Source: Fodinibacter sp963730365 (GTDB lineage Bacteria > Actinomycetota > Actinomycetes > Actinomycetales > Dermatophilaceae). Taken from it: DNA of 64,000 bases. Both the position numbers and the translations under genes were made by a program. Below are positions 8,329-17,390 of this stretch, piece after piece; position 1 is the first letter of the stretch, and each line of letters starts with the position of its first letter. The notes under the pieces are model-generated. The model was given only the letters and a program-made list of their open reading frames with translations. It did no database searches and was not told the DNA's origin. The stretch covers positions 62,001 to 126,000 of the forward strand of contig CAVSRM010000005.1 in the NCBI GenBank assembly GCA_963730365.1, given 5' to 3'.

Positions 8329-8685
8329 TCAGTCGGTCCGAGACTGGGGCCCGAAGCGGCGCACCTCCTGCGGCCAGCCACACCCCTGCGCGAGCCTCCC
8401 GGCCCACATCGTGGCGGCCTCGTCATCGGCGACGTCCACCACCGCGAACCCGCCGAGGAACTCCTTGGTCTCGGCGTAGGGTCCGTCGCTGATCAGGACG
8501 GCGCCGCTGGTGGCGTCGGCGTTGTAGACGGGCCCGCCTTCCTCCAGCCCTCCGGCGAACACGTACACACCCGCTGCCTTCATCTCGTCCACGACGGCCA
8601 TCGCAAGCGGTCCGCGGCTGCGGAACCACTCCTCGGTGTGGTCGCCGACCCACTGCTGGTTGAAGTAGATCAGGTACTCGGCCAT
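8329..8685 (-). CDS. YciI family protein (DGPF/DGPY-type)
   Basis: 118 aa: MAEYLIYFNQQWVG at the start, GGLEEGGPV in the middle and the hallmark ISDGPYAETKEFLGGFAVVDV, which carries the DGPxxExKE signature of the YCII-related family found beside ECF sigma factors. These are small ferredoxin-like-fold proteins, often enzyme-like, with mostly unknown substrates. The ATG at 8683-8685 has AGAAGGAG about 6 bases upstream. No ECF sigma gene is adjacent here. It lies 190 bases upstream of the methyltransferase-like gene on the same strand. Confidence 0.85.
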   Translation of the reverse strand: MAEYLIYFNQQWVGDHTEEWFRSRGPLAMAVVDEMKAAGVYVFAGGLEEGGPVYNADATSGAVLISDGPYAETKEFLGGFAVVDVADDEAATMWAGRLAQGCGWPQEVRRFGPQSRTD

Positions 8686-9116
8686 GACTGCTCCTTCTGT
8701 TCTGACGGCCCCGGTGGACCGCCCCACCTACCCCACGAACGGCGACAGCCGATTGCGACACCGTTGTACCGGACGGCCGAGGCTGAGCCCGTGTATCGGC
8801 ATCCGTGTCCACTCCCATCACTCCGCCAGGACTCCTGCGCGGCTCGCCAGAGGCCCGGGACCCATCTCCGACCACCTCCGTGGCCGTGTCATGCGCCACC
8901 CGTGCCCTCGGTGCGTCGCGGTGAAATCTGAGGGGTATGTCCGGATGCGGGCGGTACGCGGAACAGGCCACGGTGAAGTGGTCCCCCTTCCCGCACGACG
9001 AGAGGCCGTGTGAGCCGCTCAGCCATGACGGCATCCGACCTGCCGCCGCAGATTAGGCACCTGCACCTTCACCTCCTGCTGACGAACCGTCGGGCGAAAT
9101 CCAAGGAGAAGTCACT
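8686..9116. other. Non-coding stretch
   Basis: Divergent spacer between the YciI and methyltransferase genes. It contains AAGGAG at 9103-9108, the ribosome site for the GTG at 9117. The open frames here lack start signals and codon bias, and nothing else is supported. Confidence 0.5.
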
Positions 9117-9931
9117 GTGACCCAGGCAATCCAGCCAACCGACCTGAAACTCCGGAACCGCAGGATGTGGGCCTCCGGGGACTACCCGTACGTGGCGCGT
9201 CAGCTGATCCCTCGGCTCGGCGGGCGCCTCGTCGAGGCCGCCGACGTCAAGGCCGGCGACCGCGTCCTCGACGTGGCTGCCGGGTCCGGCAACGCCGCGA
9301 TCCCCGCTGCCGGCCTGGGGCCCAGGTCGTCGCGTCCGACCTGACTCCCGAGCTGCTCGATGCCGGCCGTGGCGATGCAGCCGCTCGCGGACTCGAGCTC
9401 GCCTGGGAGGAGGGCGACGCGGAGGCACTGCCCTACCCAGACGGTCACTTCGACGTCGTCCTCTCCTGCGTGGGTGTGATGTTCGCGCCTCACCACCAGA
9501 CCGCCGCCGACGAGATCGTGCGAGTCGCCAGGCCAGGCGGCACGATGGCCCTCATCAACTGGACTCCTGAGGGGTTCATCGGCCAGATGCTGGCGGTGAT
9601 GAAGCCCTACACGCCGGCACCTCCGCCAAGTGCCTCACCGCCAGCGATGTGGGGATCGAGCGACCACGTCCAGGAGCTGTTCGGTACCGCGATGGGTGGA
9701 CTGACCTCCGCGCGGGAGCACGCGCACGTCGCAGGATTCGACTCCGGCGCCCAGCTCCGCGACTTCCTCAAGGCCAACTATGGACCGACGATCATGGTGT
9801 TCGCCGCGTTGGCCGACCAGCCCCACCGGGCGGCAGAGCTGGACGGCGCGCTCGCAGAGCTGGGCGACAGGTATCTCCGGGACGGACAGATGGAGTGGGA
9901 GTACCTGCTCACGACCGCCACTCGGTCCTAG
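9117..9931 (+). pseudogene. Class I SAM methyltransferase (UbiE/Methyltransf_11 type), frameshifted
   Basis: GTG 9117 begins a frame with RMWASGDYPYVARQLIP and motif I VLDVAAGSGNAAIPAA. The protein then continues in another frame with QVVASDLTPELLDAGR, ALPYPDGHFDVVLSCVGVMFAPHH, IVRVARPGGTMALINWTPEGFIGQM and a stop at 9931. The break lies at GGGGCCC (9317-9323); one extra G would restore a protein of about 271 aa. Motif order and spacing are otherwise perfect. The family methylates small molecules; in this sequence it is either a recent null allele or a base-calling error. It is a separate transcription unit, with a good AAGGAG ribosome site. Confidence 0.8.
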
Positions 9932-10038
9932 GGACTGCTCGACGGTTGGGGTCAGAGACCAAGGGGTGGAGCCGGAGGGCACCTGCTGTCAGGCGATGGC
10001 CGAAGGGCCGGGCCCGCAGGCGCGGTCCATCGCGGTGC

Positions 10039-10398
10039 TCAGTGGCCGTCCGGCCTGACGGGGGGCGCGGCGGTGAGGGGCCGATCCTCAGGCAGCATCG
10101 GCCCCTCTGTGGACTGCCGCGGCCCAGCGCTCAGGATCGCCCGCGCCCGGCGCTCGACCAGGAGCTCGAGGAAGTCGTGCACCGTTGCGCCGGGCTCGAT
10201 CTCCTGGCGCGCCTGCTCGACGGCGGCGAGGACCTCGTCACCGGAGCACATCCCCTCGAACCGCACGGTCAGAGCCTCGACGGCGAAGCGGTATTGCGGT
10301 TCGTGCTGGGCTTGAGCGTGGTGGGACGGCGCGGCGTGCGCCTGTGGCTGCCGCAGGCCTCGTTCGAGTGCGGTCCCTCCCGGGGCTCGTGGCGCCAT
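10039..10398 (-). CDS. Small protein with three-helix domain of the ArsC/tyrosine-phosphatase N-terminal type
   Basis: About 119 aa from an ATG at 10398 (an upstream ATG at 10476 would overlap the zwf end). The core FAVEALTVRFEGMCSGDEVLAAVEQARQEIEPGATVHDFLELLVERRARAIL resembles the N-terminal helical bundle of the arsenate reductase at 63 kb in this window (VNDLAYSYEGVFSHDTVAAAIDEARALLEP). Here it stands alone, without a phosphatase loop. The Pro/Arg-rich ends look disordered. An 11-bp perfect hairpin (10075-10085/10097-10107) lies in its 3' end. It probably shares the zwf transcript, whose stop lies 31 bases upstream. No function is known for the free domain. Confidence 0.6.
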   Translation of the reverse strand: MAPRAPGGTALERGLRQPQAHAAPSHHAQAQHEPQYRFAVEALTVRFEGMCSGDEVLAAVEQARQEIEPGATVHDFLELLVERRARAILSAGPRQSTEGPMLPEDRPLTAAPPVRPDGH

Positions 10399-10429
10399 GT
10401 GCTCGGGTGGGCCCACCGGGTCCGGTACC

Positions 10430-11866
10430 TCAGTCACGATCGTGGACCTCAGGGGGCTGCCCGACCCCGTCGGCACCGGGCCCCACTCCGGAGCTGGGCT
10501 CAGCCGGACCCCTGGGACCGGGTGGGCTGCTGCCCGCGGAGTACTCCTGCATCGGGACGGCGTCGGTGGCCCAGGCTCGCATCACCGGGTCCACGATCCG
10601 CCAGGACTCCTCCGCCTCGTCGCCCCGGATGAAGAGCATCGGGTCGTTGTGGAGCATCTGGTCGATCAGGTGGGCATAGGCCGTCATCGGCGGCGGCGCC
10701 GAGAACGTCTCGAGCTGGCGCTGCTCGGCGGTCTGGTCGGGGCCGTTCAGGGTCGTCGACAGGCGGACGTAGGGCTCGGTCAGCCCGATCCGGAGCACAT
10801 TCGGCTCCACGCCGGGCCACTGGTCGGTCACGTACCGCGGAAGTGCACGGAAGTGAACCGCAATCTCCGCGGAAGGCCGTTCCACGGCCTTTCCGGAGCG
10901 GATGGTGAAGGGGACACCGGCCCAGCGCGGGCTGTTCGCCTCCAGCGTCAGCGCCGCGTAGGTCTCGGTGTTGCGGGCGGGGTCCACCCCCGGCTCGTGG
11001 ACGTAGGACGGGACTGCGCGAGCGCCGATCATCCCGGCGGTGTAGCGAGCCCGAACCGTGGCGCTGCGCATGCTCTCGGGTGCGGGGGTCGACACGGCTC
11101 GGAGCGCCTCGACCCGGACGGCGCGGAACGACGCGGCGTCCAGGCGGGCAGGCTGTTCCATCATCACCAGGGCCATGACCTCCATGAGGTGGTTCTGCAA
11201 CATGTCCTTCATCGCGCCGGCGCCGTCGTAGTACGACGCGCGGCCTTCCAGGGTCAGGTCCTCGAGCCAGCTGATGTCAACATGGTCAATGGTGGCCGCG
11301 TTCCAGGCGGGAGCGAAGATGCGGTTGAGGAAGCGCAGCGAGACCACTCGGCGCACGAGCTCGCTGCTCAGGAAGTGGTCGACCCTGAAGATCGTGGGAG
11401 CGGGCAGCGCCACCCGGAGGAGCTCGTTGAGCCCCTGAGCCGAGGCGAGGTCGGTGCCGAACGGTTTCTCGATCGCGACGGCATCGGCGGCGCCCAGCTT
11501 GACCGCGGCCAAGGCCAGCAGAGCCGAGTGCAGCAGCACAGGCGGTAGGGCCAGGTACACCAGGGTGCTGGGCCGGTCCTCACCGAGGACTCGCCTGACG
11601 TCATCGGAGTCTGTGACGTCGGCCGGCAGGAAGCTGAGCTTCTCCACCACCTGGTCCTGCGCTGACGGCGAGGACTGCGAGTGCGCGCGCAAGCCCGCGG
11701 TGATGTGCGCGCGGAACTCCTCAGTCGTCCAGTCCGTGTTCGCAGCGCCGACGATGCGCAGGCCCGGTGGCAGGGCATCCCGCTCGGCCAACTGCGCCAG
11801 CGCGGGCATCAGCAGCCGGCTGGTGAGGTCTCCAGAGGCTCCGAAGAGCACCATGCGCTGGATCAT
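10430..11866 (-). CDS. zwf: Glucose-6-phosphate dehydrogenase
   Basis: 478 aa. It oxidises glucose 6-phosphate to 6-phosphoglucono-lactone with NADP+ (or another dinucleotide). The N-terminal Rossmann motif is VLFGASGDLTSRLLMPAL; AIEKPFGTDLASA carries the conserved EKPFG; FRVDHFLSSELV matches the active-site RIDHYLGKE but with SSE for GKE; YYDGAGAMKDMLQNHLMEV is the conserved helix. The altered active-site motif suggests a divergent paralogue rather than the main Zwf. Its ATG overlaps the stop of the upstream SMP-30 gene as ATGA, so lactone formation and lactone opening are made together. Extra C-terminal residues after about 460 are Pro/Gly-rich. Confidence 0.88.
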   Translation of the reverse strand: MIQRMVLFGASGDLTSRLLMPALAQLAERDALPPGLRIVGAANTDWTTEEFRAHITAGLRAHSQSSPSAQDQVVEKLSFLPADVTDSDDVRRVLGEDRPSTLVYLALPPVLLHSALLALAAVKLGAADAVAIEKPFGTDLASAQGLNELLRVALPAPTIFRVDHFLSSELVRRVVSLRFLNRIFAPAWNAATIDHVDISWLEDLTLEGRASYYDGAGAMKDMLQNHLMEVMALVMMEQPARLDAASFRAVRVEALRAVSTPAPESMRSATVRARYTAGMIGARAVPSYVHEPGVDPARNTETYAALTLEANSPRWAGVPFTIRSGKAVERPSAEIAVHFRALPRYVTDQWPGVEPNVLRIGLTEPYVRLSTTLNGPDQTAEQRQLETFSAPPPMTAYAHLIDQMLHNDPMLFIRGDEAEESWRIVDPVMRAWATDAVPMQEYSAGSSPPGPRGPAEPSSGVGPGADGVGQPPEVHDRD

Positions 11867-12777
11867 GAGCAGCCTTCCTGGTGAGGTTCGACGTGGTCCG
11901 CTGGCCCCGCGTACCGCGGCGCGGAGGGCCCGGTGACTCCCGGGCGGCAGCTGAAGACCGCCCCGGCCAGAGCCTCCTCCGACCGCTCCTCGGGGTGGAG
12001 GTCGAACCAGGACGTGGTGATGTACAAGTCGCCGCCGTCGGCGCCCCCGAAGGCGACCGAGGTCGGGTTGCTCGTCGGCAGGGTGACGACGCCGTCGAGG
12101 ATGCCGTCGCTCCGGTAGCGGTGCACGGCCCCTGCGCGTCCGCAGGCGACCCAGAGCATGCCGTCATCGTCGACCGTCATCCCGTCGGGCCAGAACCCCA
12201 GGTCGCGCAGGTCCACGAGGGGTCGTCGCGCGCTCAGTCCCCCCGTGAGCGGGTCCAGGTCGAAGACGTCGATGCGGAAGAGGGCGGTGTCCGCGAGGTA
12301 CAACCGGCCGGCCGCCTCGTCGAGGGCCGGCCCGTTGGAGATCGTCAGACCGTCGACCACGCGCGTGACGTGGTCGGAGTCGATGCGGTACAGCGCGGCG
12401 TTGGCGGGCCTCTTGTCGTACGCCATGGAGCCCAGCCAGCACCGGCCGCGCGAGTCGGTCTTGAGGTCGTTGGACCGGTTCTCAGGTCTGTCCTGCTCCA
12501 CCGCCACCTGCAGGCTGGTTCCCCCGGTATCGGGGTCGAGCAGGGCGAGCCCATCGGGCGCGGCCAGCAGTGGCCGACCATTCACGTCGATCACGACGCC
12601 ACCGGGCTGCCACGGTAGGTCCCACCTCAGGTCACGACCGGACCCGGTATCGGTGCTGTGCAGGGCCTGCCCCGTGATGTCCACCCACCACAGACGGCCC
12701 GTAGCGGCATCCCACGTCGGCCCCTCGCCGTGCTCGGCCCCACGACCCACGACCACCTGCACCTGCGCGTCACCCAT
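11863..12777 (-). CDS. SMP-30/gluconolactonase-like beta-propeller enzyme
   Basis: 304 aa from the ATG at 12775-12777 (AGGTGGG upstream; the frame is open to 12819). SMP-30 metal ligands are visible: GEGPTWD (Glu), NRSNDLKTDSRGRCWLGSM (Asn/Asp), LTISNGPALDEAAGRLYLADT (Asn) and FWPDGMTVDDDGMLWVA (Asp). These divalent-metal lactonases hydrolyse sugar lactones. Because the downstream gene is a glucose-6-phosphate dehydrogenase with an ATGA overlap, the likely substrate is a gluconolactone or its 6-phosphate (inference). It is divergent from the CoA-disulfide-reductase gene, with a palindrome about 90 bases upstream. Confidence 0.86.
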   Translation of the reverse strand: MGDAQVQVVVGRGAEHGEGPTWDAATGRLWWVDITGQALHSTDTGSGRDLRWDLPWQPGGVVIDVNGRPLLAAPDGLALLDPDTGGTSLQVAVEQDRPENRSNDLKTDSRGRCWLGSMAYDKRPANAALYRIDSDHVTRVVDGLTISNGPALDEAAGRLYLADTALFRIDVFDLDPLTGGLSARRPLVDLRDLGFWPDGMTVDDDGMLWVACGRAGAVHRYRSDGILDGVVTLPTSNPTSVAFGGADGGDLYITTSWFDLHPEERSEEALAGAVFSCRPGVTGPSAPRYAGPADHVEPHQEGCS

Positions 12778-12867
12778 GGCACCCACCTGTGGTCCGATTC
12801 TCCTGCGATACGACGGCACTCGCCGTGAGACCTGACCCAGTCTGGTCCGGTCCCGCTCCCCAGGACA

Positions 12868-12884
12868 TCACCCAGCGTGGGTGA
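12868..12884. promoter_or_regulatory. Hyphenated palindrome TCACCCA-GCG-TGGGTGA
   Basis: Perfect 7-bp arms around a 3-bp centre, located in the divergent gap between the SMP-30/zwf operon and the CoADR/GH63 operon. The same arms with centre GGC occur at 20971-20987, which suggests one regulator for both places. Confidence 0.6.
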
Positions 12885-12985
12885 CGAAGCCCGAGGCCAG
12901 GGCGCGTACCAATGAGGTGTGGGTGGCGCAGCCAGCACGGCCGCCACCCGCACCAGGCGGGCACCACCGACGAAGGAGCACAACC

Positions 12986-14677
12986 ATGAAGGTCATCATC
13001 GTGGGCGGCGTCGCAGGCGGCGCCTCGTGCGCAGCCCGGCTGCGCCGGCTCGACGAACAGGCGGAGATCGTCATGGTCGAGCGGGGGCCCTACGTGTCCT
13101 TCGCCAACTGTGGTCTGCCGTACCACGTCGGTGGCGTGATCGAGCACGAGTCCGACCTGCTCGTCGCCAACGAGCAGGTCTTTCGTGGGCACTTCGCGGT
13201 CGACTGTCGACCGGGATGCGAGGCGGTCGGGGTGGACCCCGCCGCCAGGACGGTGCGCCTGCGCGACGTCGCCACCGGTGCGGTGACCACCGAGTCCTAC
13301 GACACCCTGGTCCTCGCTCCCGGTGCGCCGTCGGTGCGCCCGCCGATCCCGGGGATCGACCTGCCCGGCATCTTCGCCGTTCGCACCGTGCCCGACGCGC
13401 GCGCCATCCGCGAGTGGCTCGAGCGCGGCTCGAGCTTCCTGGCGGGGATGGAGAGGTACTCCGGCTTCCAGACCGTTCGGCCCCAGCGCCACGCGGTCGT
13501 GGTGGGCGGAGGCTTCATCGGACTCGAGATGGCCGAGAACCTCGTCCACCGTGGGCTCGACGTCACCGTCATCGAGCTGGCCGACCAGGTCCTCGCACCT
13601 CTGGACGTGGAGTACGGCAACCTCGTGAAGGACTTCCTGGAGATGCACGGCGTGCACGTGGTGGTTCGCGACGGCGTCGCGTCGTTCGCCCAGCAGCCCG
13701 ATGAGTCCCTGCTCGTCACGACCCGCTCCGGCGACACCTACCCGGCCGACATCGTCATCCTCGCCCTGGGGGTTCGCCCGGACACGACCCTGGCGACGAT
13801 GGCCGGGCTGGACGTAGGGGAGCGTGGGGGCATCGCCGTCGATGACCAGATGCGCACCAGCGACCCGTCGATCTTCGCGGTCGGCGACGCCGTGGAGGTT
13901 CGCGACGCCGTCACCGGGGAACCGAGCCTGATCGCCCTGGCCGGGCCGGCGAACCGGCAGGCACGCATCGCGGCCGACGTCATCGCGGGACGGGACTCGC
14001 GCTTCCGCGGGACGCAGGGCACCTCGATCATCCAACTCTTCGGCGCCGCTGCGGCCTGGACCGGGGCCAGCGAGAAGTCGCTTCGGCGGGTGGGTGACGA
14101 GGACTACGAGCGGGTCTACCTCTACCCGAACTCACATGCCGGCTACTACCCCGGAGCGAAGCCCATCGCGATGAAGATCCTGTTCCGCCGGTCCGACGGA
14201 CGACTGCTCGGGGCGCAGGCCGTCGGCGAGGACGGCGTCGACAAGCGGATCGGCGACCTCGCCCTGGCCATCCAGCTCGGTGCCACCGTCTACGACCTCG
14301 AGGAGGCGGAGCTCTGCTACGCCCCACCCTTCGGGAGCGCCAAGGACCCCGTCAACTTCGCCGGCATGGTGGCTGCTGGTGTTCTGCGTGGTGACCTGCC
14401 GGTGAGCCACTGGAACACCCGGTCCGTCGACGCCTTCCTGCTCGACGTGCGCGAACCGGTGGAGCTCGCCGTCGAGGAGGTCCCCGGAGCCGTGAACATC
14501 CCGATGGGACAGCTCAGGTCACGTCTTGACGAGCTTCCCCGCGACCGTGAGATCCAGGTCATCTGCCGCTCCGGCCAGCGCGCGTACACCGCCACTCGGT
14601 GCCTGCTGCAGAACGGCTTCGACGCACGCGTGCTCTCCGGTGGGATGCTCTCGCGCGTACTCTGGCCGACATCATGA
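12986..14677 (+). CDS. CoA-disulfide reductase-like FAD oxidoreductase fused to a rhodanese domain
   Basis: 563 aa. The N-terminal FAD site is VIIVGGVAGGASCAARLRRL. Residue Cys42 in FANCGLPYHVGG is the redox cysteine of CoA-disulfide reductases and NADH/persulfide oxidoreductases. VVVGGGFIGLEMAENL is the NAD(P)H-binding motif, and IFAVGDAVEV the second FAD contact. A rhodanese domain follows (about 475-560) with active Cys in VICRSGQRA. This CoADR-RHD architecture reduces CoA disulfide, CoA-persulfide or polysulfide. GAAGGAG precedes the ATG. Its stop overlaps the next gene as ATGA, so it is coupled to a GH63-type glucosidase, an unexpected partner. Confidence 0.88.
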   Translation: MKVIIVGGVAGGASCAARLRRLDEQAEIVMVERGPYVSFANCGLPYHVGGVIEHESDLLVANEQVFRGHFAVDCRPGCEAVGVDPAARTVRLRDVATGAVTTESYDTLVLAPGAPSVRPPIPGIDLPGIFAVRTVPDARAIREWLERGSSFLAGMERYSGFQTVRPQRHAVVVGGGFIGLEMAENLVHRGLDVTVIELADQVLAPLDVEYGNLVKDFLEMHGVHVVVRDGVASFAQQPDESLLVTTRSGDTYPADIVILALGVRPDTTLATMAGLDVGERGGIAVDDQMRTSDPSIFAVGDAVEVRDAVTGEPSLIALAGPANRQARIAADVIAGRDSRFRGTQGTSIIQLFGAAAAWTGASEKSLRRVGDEDYERVYLYPNSHAGYYPGAKPIAMKILFRRSDGRLLGAQAVGEDGVDKRIGDLALAIQLGATVYDLEEAELCYAPPFGSAKDPVNFAGMVAAGVLRGDLPVSHWNTRSVDAFLLDVREPVELAVEEVPGAVNIPMGQLRSRLDELPRDREIQVICRSGQRAYTATRCLLQNGFDARVLSGGMLSRVLWPTS

Positions 14678-17382
14678 CCGCGACGACGGCATCGCGCCGG
14701 GACGAGGGCGAGCGGGCCACCCCCCGCACGGCCGAGCATGCCCGGCTCGCCGAGGCGACCGGCCGAGCGGAGACCGACCTGTTCTCCGCCAACCCCTGGT
14801 ACGAGTGGGGGCCCTACCTCAGTGAGCGGGCCTGGGGCACGGTGCGGGAGGACTACTCGGCGGACGGTGACGCCTGGCGTTCCTTCCCCCACGACCACGC
14901 CCGCTCGCGTGCCTACCGGTGGAACGAGGACGGGATGGCGGGGATTTCGGACATCCACCACGACCTCTGCCTCGGACTGGCCCTGTGGAACGGTCGCGAC
15001 CCGATCCTCAAGGAGCGGATGTTCGGCCTGTCCGGCCCCGAGGGCAACCACGGCGAGGACGCCAAGGACTACTGGTGGTACCTCGAGGGGCTGCCCAGCC
15101 ACGCCCTGTTGCACTGGCGCTACCACTATCCGCAGGGCGAGTTCCCCTACGAGGCACTCGCCCACCACGGCCGGGGCCTGGACGAACCGGAGCTCGAGCT
15201 GCTCGACACCGGCGTCTTCGGCGACGACCGGTACTGGTCGGTCGACGTCACCTACGCCAAGGCCACCCCGACCGAGGTGCTGATGCGGGTCGTCGTCGAG
15301 AACCACGGGCCCGACGAGGCCACGCTCGACGTGCTGCCGACCCTGTGGTTCCGCAACACCTGGTCGTGGGAGGAGCACGCCCCCCGGCCGCGCATCGAGC
15401 GCGACGGCATGGCGCTTCGCGTGACGGACCACGCGCTCGCCGGCTACCGGCTGGATGCCGCGCCCGGCCCCGACGGCCGAGCCCCCGAGGCCCTCTTCTG
15501 CGAGAACGAGACCAACCTGCCCCGGGTCTTCGGCGCGCCCGGGACGACCCCGTACCCGAAGGACGGCATCAACGACCACGTGGTTTCCGGTGCTGCCACG
15601 GTCAACCCCGGCGGCTTCGGCACGAAGGCGGCGCTGCGGTATCGGGTCACGGTCGCAGCGGGAGCCACCACCGAGCTGCGTCTGCGGCTGCACCGCCCGG
15701 AGTCGACCGTCCCCATCGATCCCAGTTGGCACACCGAGGCGTTCGACACCGTGGTCGATACCCGGGAGGCCGACGCCGACGAGTTCTACGCCGCACTGGC
15801 ACCCGCGGACACCGGCCCGGAGGAGATGAGGTTGCTGCGCCAGGCCAGCGCGGGGCTGGTCTGGAGCAAGCAGATCTACCCCTACGACGTGTCCCGCTGG
15901 CTCGACGGGGACCCCGGCCAGCCACCGCCCCCAGCCTCGCGCCGCGGAGTCCGCAACGACGCCTGGCGCCACCTGAACTCCTTCGACGTGCTCGCCATGC
16001 CCGATCCGTGGGAGTACCCGTGGTTCGCCGCCTGGGACCTCAGCTTCCACGCCATCGCCTGGGCCCACCTGGACCCCGCGTTCGCGAAGTACCAGATGCT
16101 GGTGCTGCTGCGTGAGTGGTTCCAGCACCCCAACGGCGCCCTGCCGGCCTACGAGTGGAACTTCGACGACGTCAACCCGCCCGTGCACGTCCTCGCCGCC
16201 CTGCGCGTCTACCTCATCGACGGCAGCCGCGACCGCGAGTTCCTCGAGCGGGTCTTCCAGAAGCTTCTCGTCAACTTCACCTGGTGGCTCAACCGGCAGG
16301 ACGCCGACGGCAACAACCTCTTCGGCGGCGGCTTCCTCGGTCTGGACAACATCAGCCCGCTCGACCGGTCCAACCTTGCCGACGGCGCCCGGCTCGAACA
16401 GGCCGACGGAACCGCCTGGATGGCGTACTACGCCATGTCGATGCTCGTCATCGCGGTCGAGCTCGCCGAGGAGAACCCGGTCTACGAGGACATGGTCGTC
16501 AAGTTCCTCGAGCAGTTCCTCCAGATCCGCACCGCACTGGAGGACAAGGACCTCTACGACCCGGCCGACGCATTCTTCTACGACCGTCTGATCGCCTCGT
16601 CGGGCGAGTCGACGCCGGTGAAGGTGCGCACCATCTCGGGGCTCATCCCGCTCCTGCCTGCCGTCGGCCTGCCCCGGCCGCAGGCGGCGCAGGCCAGCCG
16701 GCTGGGCAAGAGGTTCGCCGCCATCCGGACGGCCTGGACCGGCGATGGGGCCGCCGTCGCCGGCCTGGTCCGCGACGTCGGTGGCCACGAGGACGTCCTC
16801 GTGTCGGTGCTGCGCCCGGACAGCCTTCGTGCCGCCCTGGCCGAGTTCTTCGACGAGGCAGCCTTCCTCTCGCCGCACGGCCTGCGGTCGGTGTCGAAGC
16901 GCTACGAGGGCCACCCCTACTCGATCCCCGGGATGCCGGGCGCCACGGTCGACTACGAGCCCGCCGAGTCCACGACAGGCATGTTCGGCGGCAACTCCAA
17001 CTGGCGAGGGCCGGTGTGGATGCCCCTGAACTACCTCGCGGTGCGCCAGCTCGTCGTGTGGCAGCGGTTCCTCGGCGACGACTTCACCGTCGAGTACCCC
17101 ACCGGCTCGGGGGCGCGGCTCACCCTGGGCCAGGTCGCCCAGGACCTCGCCGACCGCCTGGTGTCGATCTGGCTGCCGGACGAGCAGGGCCACCGCCCGG
17201 TGTTCGGCGGGGTCACCCGCCTGCAGGAGGACCCGGCGTGGAAGGACAACCTGCTCTTCTTCGAGTATTTCCACGGCGACGACGGTGCCGGACTCGGCGC
17301 CATGCACCAGACCGGGTGGACCGCTCTCGTCGTCGACCTCCTGCTCGACCCCCCGGGCGCGGTCCCGTCCTCGGAGAACTGA
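14674..17382 (+). CDS. GH63/MGH-like alpha-glucosidase family protein
   Basis: 902 aa, with an (alpha/alpha)6 barrel of the GH63 C-terminal/mannosylglycerate-hydrolase type. Visible family features are RSRAYRWNEDGMAGISD near residue 75, the PDPWEYPWFAAWDLSFHAIAWAHLDP block with a candidate catalytic Asp, AYEWNFDDVNPPVHVLA, LGLDNISPLDRS and the late GMFGGNSNWRGPVWMPLNYLAV. The length fits the bacterial 880-900-aa members. Substrates of this group include glucosyl- or mannosylglycerate and trehalose-like compounds; the sequence does not decide. It has no signal peptide, so it is cytoplasmic. The ATG overlaps the CoADR stop, and a 68-aa gene follows after 8 bases. Confidence 0.85.
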   Translation: MTATTASRRDEGERATPRTAEHARLAEATGRAETDLFSANPWYEWGPYLSERAWGTVREDYSADGDAWRSFPHDHARSRAYRWNEDGMAGISDIHHDLCLGLALWNGRDPILKERMFGLSGPEGNHGEDAKDYWWYLEGLPSHALLHWRYHYPQGEFPYEALAHHGRGLDEPELELLDTGVFGDDRYWSVDVTYAKATPTEVLMRVVVENHGPDEATLDVLPTLWFRNTWSWEEHAPRPRIERDGMALRVTDHALAGYRLDAAPGPDGRAPEALFCENETNLPRVFGAPGTTPYPKDGINDHVVSGAATVNPGGFGTKAALRYRVTVAAGATTELRLRLHRPESTVPIDPSWHTEAFDTVVDTREADADEFYAALAPADTGPEEMRLLRQASAGLVWSKQIYPYDVSRWLDGDPGQPPPPASRRGVRNDAWRHLNSFDVLAMPDPWEYPWFAAWDLSFHAIAWAHLDPAFAKYQMLVLLREWFQHPNGALPAYEWNFDDVNPPVHVLAALRVYLIDGSRDREFLERVFQKLLVNFTWWLNRQDADGNNLFGGGFLGLDNISPLDRSNLADGARLEQADGTAWMAYYAMSMLVIAVELAEENPVYEDMVVKFLEQFLQIRTALEDKDLYDPADAFFYDRLIASSGESTPVKVRTISGLIPLLPAVGLPRPQAAQASRLGKRFAAIRTAWTGDGAAVAGLVRDVGGHEDVLVSVLRPDSLRAALAEFFDEAAFLSPHGLRSVSKRYEGHPYSIPGMPGATVDYEPAESTTGMFGGNSNWRGPVWMPLNYLAVRQLVVWQRFLGDDFTVEYPTGSGARLTLGQVAQDLADRLVSIWLPDEQGHRPVFGGVTRLQEDPAWKDNLLFFEYFHGDDGAGLGAMHQTGWTALVVDLLLDPPGAVPSSEN

Positions 17383-17390
17383 GCTGCCGA

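Noticed and set aside
10075..10107. 11-bp hairpin GAGGGGCCGAT as a terminator
   Set aside because: It lies inside the 3' coding part of the small three-helix gene, not after its stop; kept only as a remark there.
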